Shown: one piece after another, positions 1 to 9,362 of the stretch
How positions within the stretch are numbered: the stretch's first letter is position 1
How the letters are laid out: the number at the start of each line of letters is the position of its first letter
From: Podila epigama
Lineage: Eukaryota; Mortierellomycota; Mortierellomycetes; Mortierellales; Mortierellaceae
DNA length: 19,962 nucleotides
Assembly: GCA_015679605.1 (NCBI GenBank)
Contig: JAAAVE010000187.1
Coordinates: forward strand, 7,638 to 27,599
Direction: 5' to 3'
The notes under the pieces: generated by a model
What the model was told of the DNA's origin: nothing
The model's input: the letters and a program-made list of their open reading frames with translations, nothing else
Databases searched by the model: none
Made by a program: the position numbers and the translations under genes

Positions 1-2222
1 TTTTTGGCGTGAGTTTAACAGAATCAATCCATAAGAGTACAGTCTCCTCACGATGAGCTTCTTCCTGAAGAAGACGCAAAGTGATACCCAGTAACGAAAA
101 GAAAAAAAAATCGTACCTGTTCTGACAATAGCTTTCCTGTGGATGCAATATCAGCTTCAGTTGACCCAACCTTTGACAGCTCATACTTTTGTTGTCGTAT
201 TTTTGACTGGACAGTGGATATGGACTCCTTGGTCTTCCTCTTCATAGACGATGCCATCTCCATCCTTGCCTGCTTGTTAGAGAGCTCAGTCTGTATATCC
301 TGTTCCTTGGACCGAACCCTGTTGCGAAGTTGTTCACCATCACTTATAGCCTGTTGGATCAGTAGCTCCATCTTGCGAATGAATCGTTGAACGTCCACTG
401 TCAACAAGGGCAGTTTGTCAAAGCCTTCGATCGTATGCTGTTGACCTAGTTCTTGGATATACTGGTCCCTCTCATTCTGTTTTGACTTGTTGCTCTCCAA
501 CAGGGCCTTCAACTGTCCAATAGCCTGTTGATTTTGAGTCACTGAGGCTTGGAGGTTAGCGATGGCAGTGGTTGCCCGCTGCTTGGAGCGCTCAAACTTG
601 AACTTTTCCTGGTCTGCAGTCTTGACACTTAAATCATGTTTGAAAAGCATCTCTTGTAGTTCTGCGTCAGACTCGGAGTAAAGTGTAAAGTTGCCCTCCA
701 AGTCCTGGACATTAGCCTGTGTTGACTTTAGCTCCATCGAGAGTGTACTCAAGGCTGCCTCTACAGCTTGAATATCCCGCGTCTTTGCCAACAGTCGATT
801 GATATCCTCTCCACACTTGTCAATGTCGAGTTCAAGTTGATCGATTCTCTCCTGAGACTTTTGTGACTTTTCAATATTTGCTGCCAACGATTGCTTGAGC
901 TATTTTTTTTTTTTTTTTTGTAAATGCGATTCATAGGAAAGCCATTTTGTGTCAATGGTCAGTGAACTTGTTACAGATCGAGCAGGCATTGGAATGACGA
1001 CATCCTCATTTGCGACTATAACAAAACATTATGAATGTATCAACCTTTTCTGCTCTATCCTTGTTTTGACGAAGGTACTCGAGGTTCGAAAACATCACTT
1101 TAAGCTCGATGCTCTTTTCCTTCTTGATAGCCTTTATAGAATCCAGGACGCTCGTGTATCTGTTGATGATCGCGAACGCGACGGAGAGATGAAACGATAA
1201 TATTGTAGTTAATGTCTTTAAACTATAGGCTCAGTCCAACAATTCAACAATGCAACAACGACAACTTTAAAAAAAAAAAAAAAGATACAGCAAAATAAGC
1301 TCGCCCCCAACGTACTTTGTTGACGCAAAGATATCATCAAACTTCTTTTTCAGAATGCTTGGCTCAGAGAGTGGCCAGTTGGATTCTTCTTGATGACAAA
1401 AGATGACATTGTCCAGAATAGCCCGTGATACACCCAGATGAGCCGGCACATCAGCATCAATCTCGGCACATTTGGAGCTGACACTGACAAGTTCTCCCGT
1501 GGCTGGGTCAAGTGTCGACAAGACGTTTTCCAACGTCTTTTGCGTGACACCCGTCTTCTTTGCTGTCAGAGACAATGATCGCACTACACTGAGAATCTGA
1601 CCATTGACATTCTTGAACCGGAGTCGGACTTGTGCCTTTGTTGTTGGGCTATCTGACATCTAACAACACACAAATGATTTTCGTCTGTATGGTTACCATC
1701 ACCATCATCACCATCATCACCATCATCACCATCATCACCATCATCACCACCAAAAAGTCGATAATAGTATCAAGATAACCCTTTTATACAAAATGCGAGA
1801 AACACAAAATAAATGAAAGAATGACAGATACATACCCTTGGATCATTCACAAAGGCACCTTTGGCACTGTTGGGTGGAAGTTCACCTGTCGTTGCATATT
1901 TCAGACACTCGATGATGGTGGTTTTCCCTGATCCGTTGTGCCCAGTGATGAGTGTCAAAGGCGAATAAAACGTAATTGTTGCAGCGTCTCCAGCATCGGC
2001 CTCAAAAGACCGAATACCTCGGATCAATATCTAGGCAAATTTACAAAAGTGGAGTGCAAGAAAAGAGAAGTAGGAAAAGTCGAAATGGAGGAAATGTAAA
2101 TGAGTTACAATTACTTAAAGAACTCAATGCAAGTGTCCTCTCTCTTTTCCTAGCTCCATATGTTGACTTGGACTGTGATAGAAAGTAAATTGATGCTAGG
2201 ATACCTTTTCAATGGAGGACAT
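1..2222 (-). CDS. RAD50: DNA repair ATPase Rad50, N-terminal part (3' end outside window)
   Basis: Rad50 is the SMC-like ATPase of the nuclear Mre11-Rad50-Nbs1/Xrs2 complex, which tethers and processes DNA double-strand ends. Exons on the minus strand are 2222-2205, 2030-1836, 1659-1316, 1159-1045, 899-117 and 64 to the left edge; phase is continuous. This gives about 506 residues of a family usually near 1300. Visible motifs are the Walker A loop GHNGSGKT (residues 36-43), the following [10 protein letters not shown] block, and the Q-loop region VIFCHQE (about 156-162) with NWPLSEP after it. From about residue 190 the protein is charged and coiled-coil-like. The zinc hook, signature motif and Walker B lie beyond the window. 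The start is the ATG of an 18-nt first exon encoding MSSIEK, which matches the usual Rad50 N terminus once joined to ILIRGIRSF. The last exon at the edge (about 21 codons) is the least certain. Identity is secure from the N-terminal ATPase half. Confidence 0.95.
1697..1749. repeat. CATCATCAC-type microsatellite in a RAD50 intron
   Basis: Near-perfect tandem copies of a 9-bp unit of the CACCATCAT type run through this stretch, wholly inside the intron between RAD50 exons 2 and 3 (intron 1660-1835). It is not translated. Such a tract is expected to vary in length between strains. I see no coding or RNA role for it. Confidence 0.9.
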
Positions 2223-2392
2223 TGCTTTTGACGTGAACACAATAGTGAATGCACACTGGCGTGAAAATAAAAAAGGACACTTTTCACAGGGAGTGACTGC
2301 ACGAGACCAAGGCATGTCAAATTTGGTGGCAAAAACAATTTAAAAAAAAAAGGGTGGCAAATATGTTGAAGGTTTAATGTGTGGACAAATTT

Positions 2393-5173
2393 TCAAGTTG
2401 TTGATGGCTTTGGTTCTTCTTCAGTGACCTCCATTGGCGTCGGTCCATCCTTTACATCTTCCTTTGGAGATTCTGCAACATCCTTTGGAGTCTCTGCAAC
2501 ATCTTTGGGAGTCTCTACAGCATCTTTGGGAGTCTCTACAGCATCTTTGGGAGCCTCTTCCTCAGTCTCTTTTGGAGGTAAATTATCAGCCGTGTCATTC
2601 GTTGCTGTTGGAGTGCCTTCATCCTCGCCTGGGGCTGGTGCTTCCTCAATCTTTGGCAGAGGAAGACCTCCGTTTTGTTCAATGGCCGCCTCATCCTCAA
2701 TGTCCTTCTTGATATCAGTCATCAAATCCTTGACCGAATAGTCCAAGTTCCCTGCGTGTGCTCCATAGATGTGCAAGTACTGCTCGACGCCCACTCGTAG
2801 CCCTCGCCAAAGACGTGCCTTGTCCAACTCTCGAGACTCTTCCTCGGTAGGTGCCGATTTGGGTTGGGACTTTCGCATATTCTCCTCTCGTTTCTGAAGA
2901 TGTTGAACATCGCTCACATAAGACTCGATCGATGTCGGTGGACGGAATGTACCCAACGCGCTCTCATCGCCAAAGCTTTGTTCCTCAATCTCGTCCCAAA
3001 GTGAAGTGAGCGATGCACATCCTAATTTTTGCTTGAGTGGCGCCATCGCGTCTTGAAGTTTCTGGCGCTTGGATTTTGTAGTTTTAATTTCATCGGCTGA
3101 TAACGGTGTCTTTTCAAATGTGTGGCAAGACTCTGCCTTCCATTTGTACTAGAGTGAGAGAGAAAGTCAGTCTTCCGGATTTACATCACATCAGGCTATA
3201 AGTGTATCCGAATATGCAAGTATGTATATAGTTCGCTTACCCAGTCCTTTTCGTGTTCAAATGCATGTCGAATGCTGTCAGCAAATCCACTGTCGTTTGT
3301 ATCCACTCCGGCCAATTTGAGCGCCTTGAAGACCTTTGGTTTGATATCCTCTATCCAGCTGTTATCGCTTTCTTCCAGTGTCCACTGTGGTTGGAAGGCC
3401 TTGTTGGGCGTTGGAAGAGATGCCCACTTTTCTTTCGCCGATGCGGTCTGGTTCTGCAAGCAGTAGAGTATGATCATGAATTGGACCAGGATATGCTTCC
3501 TAAAATATGGGTCGAAAATCTAAATTCAAGAGGGCATGAAAAGAGGATGAGGATCTGCGGTCTATGCCTTTCTCTGGCAAGGATGATGTTCTTAATCAGA
3601 GTACGGAAAGAAAAAAGAAAGAAAGAAATACATCCATACCTCCAGTTTGAGAAGCTGAGGGCTAGTCAAGAACTTTGGGAAGCGCTGAGAACGCTCGCCC
3701 ATCTCCTCTTGTAACTGACCCTGCTTCCGCTTAGCCGGTGACTTTGTCGACAATGTCTCTTCTTGATCTGCGTTTGGATTTTTAGTGTCCGAGGCATCCA
3801 TTGATGGCCGTCTCTTTCTTTCATCTCTGACTGCATCCGAGAACTTTGTCAATGTCGCCTCCATGCTAACTTTGAGTTTGCTCATATTATCTGCAGAGTT
3901 GGCCAGCAACGCTGGGTTGGCAAAAAGTCTTTGCAGCCCCCAAAACTCCTTATAAAACTCCACGTCTCGCTTCCTTGAGATTGCTTCATGATCCTCGACT
4001 AACAACAGAGAGTGAAAGAGAGAGAGAGAGCGAGAGGCGAGGAAAAAAGATCAGAATAAGCCATATAAAAGAATATATTATATGCCAGCCTTTCTTTTTG
4101 ATGTGGTTCATTCATGAAACTGACTTGGCAAAAGGTAAGGCTTTGCAAAAATTACCTCCATCAACCTCCATGCTTTCACCATTTTGCGATGATCGTTGAC
4201 CTTTTTCCAATGGTGCCTCTGAGGGTGTTGAAGGTGTAAGACTCGGCACAATGGCAACATTATCATCCTCGATCGGCGTGATATTTTCGACGTTGAATTC
4301 TCCTTTCAAGTTAACGCCTGAGCGCTCTCCAAGGGGGAAGACATTTGATAGAAGCATCAGAATACGTCCACAAAATACATTGTCCTTTGCTTTTGACAAT
4401 CGTCGAAGGAGTTCGTTGCATAGGCGAAGTAAAGTCAATCCTTTTCCTTTCACGGTCGACATATTCTAAGTAAACAAGGGAGCAACATCCAATGTAGAAA
4501 GAAGAATAGGAAACCTGAAATGAGAAAAAAAGGAACGAGGAACCCCTCACTCACTCCAATCAAAGCAATCATGGTGCCATCCCACGTTTGACCCTTACAG
4601 CTGTCAGTCTCCGGATCCGCGACTCGAGATAGTTATAGATAAACTCTGTGTTGTTCACTGTTTGGACGTCAAGGAGTTCCTCGATCATGGTCAAGGGGGC
4701 GATCGGATCACAGAGATCAAGTTCTGCACAACGTAACAACAGGTCCAGGCACGGAAACAATGCTTGTTGAAGTTCAGGAATGTTGGTTCCCAGGTCATTC
4801 TTGAAGGTAGCGTAGAGCAGGAACAAATGTGAAGGAGGAGTGATTAGGTGCCTGTCATGAAAAAGGTGTAAGCTTTGGCGATCAAGTTGCATGTTGTTTT
4901 TTTACGCCCTGCCATCCAAACTACCTGTGCAGAGAAAAGCTTCAGCTTAAATGCCGCTTCGAGCAAATTGGCCACGTCCATGGGTTTAAACTTTTCCAAA
5001 GTCGGTACTAGGATAGAGTGGATATCCTCGTCGTATTGAGTCAATAGTTTTGTTCGTGGTGCCTCTGCCGACTCGTCCTCAACAATGTCCATGCTCTTGC
5101 TTTGCTGAGACAGGATCTGTGAGATGACATCTGACGTTTCGAGCAATGGTGTGAAGGAAGGAACAGGTAGCAT
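2393..5173 (-). CDS. THOC1: THO complex subunit 1 (THOC1/Hpr1 family)
   Basis: THOC1/Hpr1 is a core subunit of the nuclear THO/TREX complex, which packages nascent mRNA for export and limits R-loops. Six exons: 5173-4925, 4799-4599, 4465-4156, 3998-3640, 3519-3241 and 3148-2393, giving about 717 residues (human THOC1 is 657). The family core is clear: LCNELLRRLSKAKDNVFCGR followed by FPLGERSGVNLKGEFN at about residues 165-207, then EFYKEFWGLQ, the FPKFLTSPQLLKLE block and the FRKHILVQF segment. The start is the first ATG after an in-frame upstream TAA. The C-terminal part is charged and ends in an acidic tail with a seven-residue repeat; I do not see the death-domain-like C terminus of animal THOC1. 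The first intron needs an AAG acceptor (4800-4924) to keep phase, so that junction is less certain. About 170 bp separate its stop from the RAD50 start downstream. Confidence 0.92.
2453..2557 (-). repeat. 21-bp tandem repeat encoding a seven-residue repeat in THOC1
   Basis: About five in-frame copies of a 21-bp unit encode E-T/A/S-P-K-D-(AV/VA) repeats at about residues 664-698 of the THOC1 protein, just before its end. The two central copies are identical or nearly so at DNA level, which points to recent duplication. The unit length is a multiple of three, so gain or loss of copies keeps the frame. The repeats carry T-P and S-P pairs, possible sites for proline-directed kinases (inference). 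Confidence 0.85.
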
Positions 5174-5437
5174 TGTCAAAAATGGTCCTTAATATGAACT
5201 GGATGGAAGGATATGCGAGGTATGATATGCAATGTATTATATATTGAAATGCAATAAGAGGAGAAAGGACGACTTGATTGGTAAAAAAGTAAGAGACAAA
5301 TAAATAAGGATGGAGACAATAATGAAAAAAGTTGATCCTCATTCAATTGAATGGGAAAAGATCAATTGGCGACGCAGCACTTGCGACGGTGCCATCTTCT
5401 TTGGGCCATGGTGTATATTGTGAGGACCAAAAGACCT

Positions 5438-6695
5438 CTACCACTGCGAGTTGTTGGTCATGAGCTGAACAACTTCTGGGATCTTGTCCTTGTGGATCAA
5501 CATCATGCGACGTGCTGGGGCAATGCCATAGTCTTCAAAGGTACTCTTGGACTCGGCCACAGTTGGCGGTGTGGTCAGCTTAAAATCCTGAGTAAACTCG
5601 GCATACTGTTGCAACATCTCTTCCTCGGGATGGAAAAAGAAGGTTGCTGGTTCAGCCTAGAAAAAATAGGATATTGAAAGGAAAAAGTTGAATGAGCAAA
5701 AAAACACGTATCTTCATCAACGATCAAAAAGGACGTCGTTGTCAATGTCATGTTCCTTACAGCCTTGCTCTTCTTCTTTGCTGGCTTGGGAGGCTCATCG
5801 TCCAGGTCAATCTTGGGCGCAACCTCGTGGTATGTCGGTGAGATGAGGAGGTAATACTCAAAGTTGAAAGGCAATCCCTATAGTCAAAAAGGCAAATTAG
5901 ACTCTTGTGCCTTCTTTTTCCTCCATATCCCAATATAGCCGCCTGCAAAAGTGCAAAAACAGTGATTCTGTACCTCATCCACAGCCCATTTGACTTCTTC
6001 AAGCATCATGCGCCACATTGGTGGGGCGGTCTCGACAGGCATGTTAATAAAACGTTCGCTCATGATCAGTCCGACTTCCTTCTTCGAGTCGGCGCTCAAG
6101 AGTTCCTTGAGCTTGGCGTGCAGCTTCTCGTTTTGCTTCGATTTGGCAAACACATAGTCCCTGATCTGCTTCATGGCTTCGCTTGGCTTGGGTGTTGCTG
6201 AAGCCGATGTTGATGCAGAATCTGATGATGAAGTGGTGGTCTTGTGAATGTTGTACAAATGCTGGTTCATGTTGAGAACTGTGAGGAGGGAATAGGGGTC
6301 AGAGTCGACGCCGTTGACCTTGATGGTGGAGCCTACATTCGATTGGCTAGTAATCAAATCTGCAAGCTCAGAGAGTCCAAAGAGAATGGCGTCGCTTGCA
6401 AAGAACTGGCCCAACAGGTTCTTGATGGCATGAAAGTCAATCTCCTTGGGGTCGAAAAACTCAAAGTCGACGTTGACGATATCCTAGAAAGCGTTTCATC
6501 CACCCCAAAAAAAAAAAAATGTTAGCGGAACCTGTGAAGAGTACGGCTTATATCGAAATAAAGAGCGTCTGTCTTGTAACCAAAAGAAAACAAAGGGTTT
6601 ACCTCATCGCCATCGGAACCGGAATCATCCTCCTCGCGACTCTCCATGTCAACATCTTCTGGCTCATGCTTTTCCGTTGCCTTTCTCTTGCTCAT
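5438..6695 (-). CDS. BCP1: BCP1/BCCIP-family protein
   Basis: Members of this family act in the nucleus. Yeast Bcp1 is known as a chaperone and export factor linked to Rpl23 and Mss4, and the animal homologue BCCIP binds BRCA2. Four exons: 6695-6603, 6483-5974, 5877-5761 and 5656-5438, all in phase, give about 312 residues (yeast about 283, human BCCIP 314). Exon 1 encodes a basic start (MSKRK) then an acidic segment. Family marks are VDFEFFDPKEIDFHAIK near residue 35, LLGQFF, the GSTIKVNGVDSDPYSLLTVLN block, the INMPVETAPPMWRMMLEEV segment, and the C-terminal HPEEE and Y-G-I-x-P-x-R-R motifs before a TAG stop. It is co-directional with THOC1, with about 264 bp between them. Whether the fungal protein has any BRCA2-like partner cannot be told from sequence. 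Confidence 0.93.
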
Positions 6696-7273
6696 TTTAG
6701 AATGAATGAATGAATTGTGATGAATAAGTAGTAAGGAGTATGAACAGTTTGACAAAAAAAAAAAAAAAAAAAAAGGCAGTCCCATGTTTATCTGATTTGT
6801 AGGCGAACGACAAGAATGAGGTGTTCTACCCAAGAAGTCCGTGCGCAAGTGCGTGAAGTGCCGTATTTTTCTCTCTTCCGCCCTTTGTTCTTTCTCATCC
6901 TCCCTTCTCTCCGTGGCCTCATCTTCCACTGACAGACACACGTACACGCACCACTCCATATACACACCTAAACTTACTCTTCCCCGCCCTCATACGTTCC
7001 CCCGTCCCTTCATAAAGTGTTTGCCTGTCAATACCATCGCCAACATTTCGTGGTTGTGCATGGACCTCATCTCTGGCCCTCTGTCTTTTCCCCCAGTCCC
7101 CTGCAGTCTAGACAACATCGTCTTAAAGAACGCGTTCTGTTTCGCGTTTGATTTTGCTTGCTTCACCCCATCGCCTCACCACGGGCGTCAAACACGCCTG
7201 GCAACTACCAGGAAAGAAGGGGTAAATTGTCTCCAAGGCAGATGACTGCCGTCCGATGCGCTGTCGTCATTTA
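6696..7273. other. Intergenic: BCP1 upstream region and MFS 3' flank
   Basis: This stretch separates the BCP1 start from the stop of the MFS gene, both read leftward. It holds a run of about 20 A (near 6753-6774), a CT/CA-rich segment (6870-7100) and no recognisable gene. The 134-codon open frame on the plus strand (6841-7245) is low-complexity with no family resemblance. An AATAAA-like signal overlaps the MFS stop (TTTATT on the plus strand at 7269-7274). Confidence 0.6.
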
Positions 7274-8923
7274 TTATACAAAAACGCGTTCTTTTTCCTT
7301 TCTTCGCAAAGATCTCATATGTACAAAAAACAGGCACGCAGAAAAGATAACAGAGAAGCTTTGCAGGATGAGAGCAATCCTGAAACTGTTGGCATAGCAA
7401 GCTACCCCAAAGCACTGTTGCTGTCCGTGATCATCAATACTGATTGCACCTGAGCCGAGTTTTGAGGCACGATCGTAAAAAATGCCATAGACGACATTGG
7501 CCACGATGGGGTTACATCCAACAAGGACCATGACGAGTCCTCCATTTGTTCCATAGTATTTGACGCCAAAAAAGTCTCGAGTCAACGATGCAAAAAGTGC
7601 TCCTGCGGAGCCATAGCAAAAGCCGATGAAACAGGAACTGATGGTGAGCTCTGATAAAGAAACCTGGCGACTCATCAACGCTAGCGGCACAAAGATCATC
7701 GTCTCTGAGATTAGGAAGAATATCGACCGTGAAACCTTGTACCTTTGGATGACCCAATCTGACAGGATTCCTGGCACAATACGACCGATACAGTTGCTCA
7801 CGGAGATAATTGTGACATGAAGGCCAGTCAAAGCCACTATCCGCGATGCTGAACTTGGGTGAGCTGGATCCAAAACGGCGGCGATTATCGAGTCAATGTT
7901 GTTGATGTACGAGAACCCTTGCTGCAAAAACATCGCAAGGACAAAGAACCAAAAGAGTTGGCTCACTATCACTTGTCTTGGTGTCATATCCACAGGGGTG
8001 TTGGGCAAAGACACTGACACTGTCAATGCATCCTTGGTTGTTTGGTGACTGTCAGACGCATTGTTGGCCTCTAGATCACCTTTCGTAGAATTATGCTCAT
8101 GCTCTGCCGACTCTGCATCGTCATGAGTTGCCATAATGTCCTCTGCATTGTGTCCAACCTTGACCATAAACACGGCGGCAATAGCAAGAGAGGATGTCGT
8201 GACGATTGTGAGAAAGAGCAGGAATGATTGAGTTGCCATGGTTCCTTTGAACGCAACTCCGAGGTCTACTTTTTCATCTTGTCCTGAGAAAATGTGCGCC
8301 TTTATCTGCGAGAAGAGGGTTGCGGAGAGGCCAAAGAATGCCAGTAGAATTCCAGATACCGTGCCTGAGGATTCGTTGGAAAAGTTGGCCATGTTTGTCG
8401 CCAATGCGGCTAGATATCTGATTGACAGCAGCAGCAGAAGCAACAGTAACAGAGTCACGAAGGAGCCGTTAATAATTAACGTCCATGGAATAGATATTAA
8501 AGAAGTAGAGTTACAAGCCTAGACTCACCCTGCTGTGGATGCTGTGCCTGCAAGGGCATTGAGCACCATCAAAAGACCAAGACCGCCCCATGCACGGGCG
8601 TACGCCACGTACATACCTCCGTAACCAAGAAACGAGAAAATACATCCAGTAGCCATAGTCCATTGACCTCCGTAGTAGTCATAGATTGGCCCAACAAGCA
8701 AGAAGCCAACATTCATCGACGTATCTCCAACAGCTGCAAGGAGATTGATATCACTGGAACTAAATCCAAACCTAGCCTTCAAATCGCCACTAATAGATGC
8801 AAAGCTGAACAATGATCCGGAGAGAATCATGACAAACATGCCCAAAATAAACGACAGATATCGTTGGAATGTCGTTCCTTTGACCTGAGATAGCTGTATA
8901 CGCTTTAGAGTCATTTTTATCAT
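7274..8923 (-). CDS. MFS transporter, Mch1/nodulin-like type
   Basis: Predicted polytopic transporter of the major facilitator superfamily. Two exons, 8923-8529 and 8417-7274, split a glycine codon and give about 512 residues; yeast Mch1 is 486. The N-terminal half shows ILGMFVMILSGSLFSFA as the first membrane helix, then a SSSDINLLAAVGDTSMNVGF segment and GPIYDYYGG in the motif A position, all typical of the Mch1/NFD4 (nodulin-like) branch. A long hydrophilic loop at about residues 218-280, rich in His, Asp and Glu, separates the six-helix halves. The second half carries SYINNIDSI, GRIVPGILSDW and CYGSAGALFASLTRDFFGVKYYGTNGG, again family-like. Substrate is unknown: Mch1 resembles monocarboxylate carriers but is not shown to transport monocarboxylates. 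An alternative start is the second ATG at 8914. Family assignment is firm, subfamily less so. Confidence 0.87.
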
Positions 8924-9362
8924 ATTTCCTTCGTATGCAGTCTGCTTTAGTGGGGACCGTTCTTGCTTGCGGACTAATGGGTATAAACAGTGCTAACAAA
9001 AACACTAATATCGAGCAAAAAAAAAAGGGCAAAGAGAAAAGAGAAAGAAAAACGAGAGGTGGGCCACGAGAGGATGTGTAGGCTAAACTACAATACATTG
9101 TGGCACCGCACCGATTTCTGCACACAGATTCTGTTTCCACCGGCTGAGTTCTTGATTCTCAAAAGGGCTACGTTTTTTTTTTCTCTTGCCAAAAAGCAAG
9201 AACGCCCTTGTATTCCATTTACTATGATCAGAAATGTCCAGGGCGGTTGATGTAGTACTCTCTCACGACAACAATGCAAAAAAAAAAAAAAAAAAGCGTA
9301 ACGGTGCGACGACTACAACTCTTCGATATCGATTTATTGCAAAGCAAAATGTATCGGAATAT
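8924..9362. other. Intergenic: MFS upstream region and RPS23 3' flank
   Basis: About 440 bp between the MFS start and the RPS23 stop. It contains several A homopolymers (near 9019-9027 and 9278-9294) and a T run near 9173-9181. The RPS23 poly(A) signal lies at its right end. I see no gene on either strand; the short open frames are low-complexity. Confidence 0.6.
9333..9338 (-). terminator. Candidate poly(A) signal of RPS23
   Basis: AATAAA on the minus strand, about 25 nt downstream of the RPS23 TAA stop. This is the canonical polyadenylation hexamer. The distance to the stop would give a very short 3' UTR. Confidence 0.5.

Noticed and set aside
2379-2741. 120-codon plus-strand Ser/Ala/Gly-rich frame
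   Set aside because: It is the antisense of the THOC1 tail repeats.
4471-4610. Extra small THOC1 exon reading WDGTMIALIG
   Set aside because: No acceptor precedes it in the short space; joining LTA directly to NMSTVKGKG matches the family spacing with one intron in phase.
6841-7245. 134-codon plus-strand frame between BCP1 and the MFS gene
   Set aside because: Low-complexity Ser/Pro/Phe/His content, no family resemblance, and it overlaps the expected BCP1 promoter.
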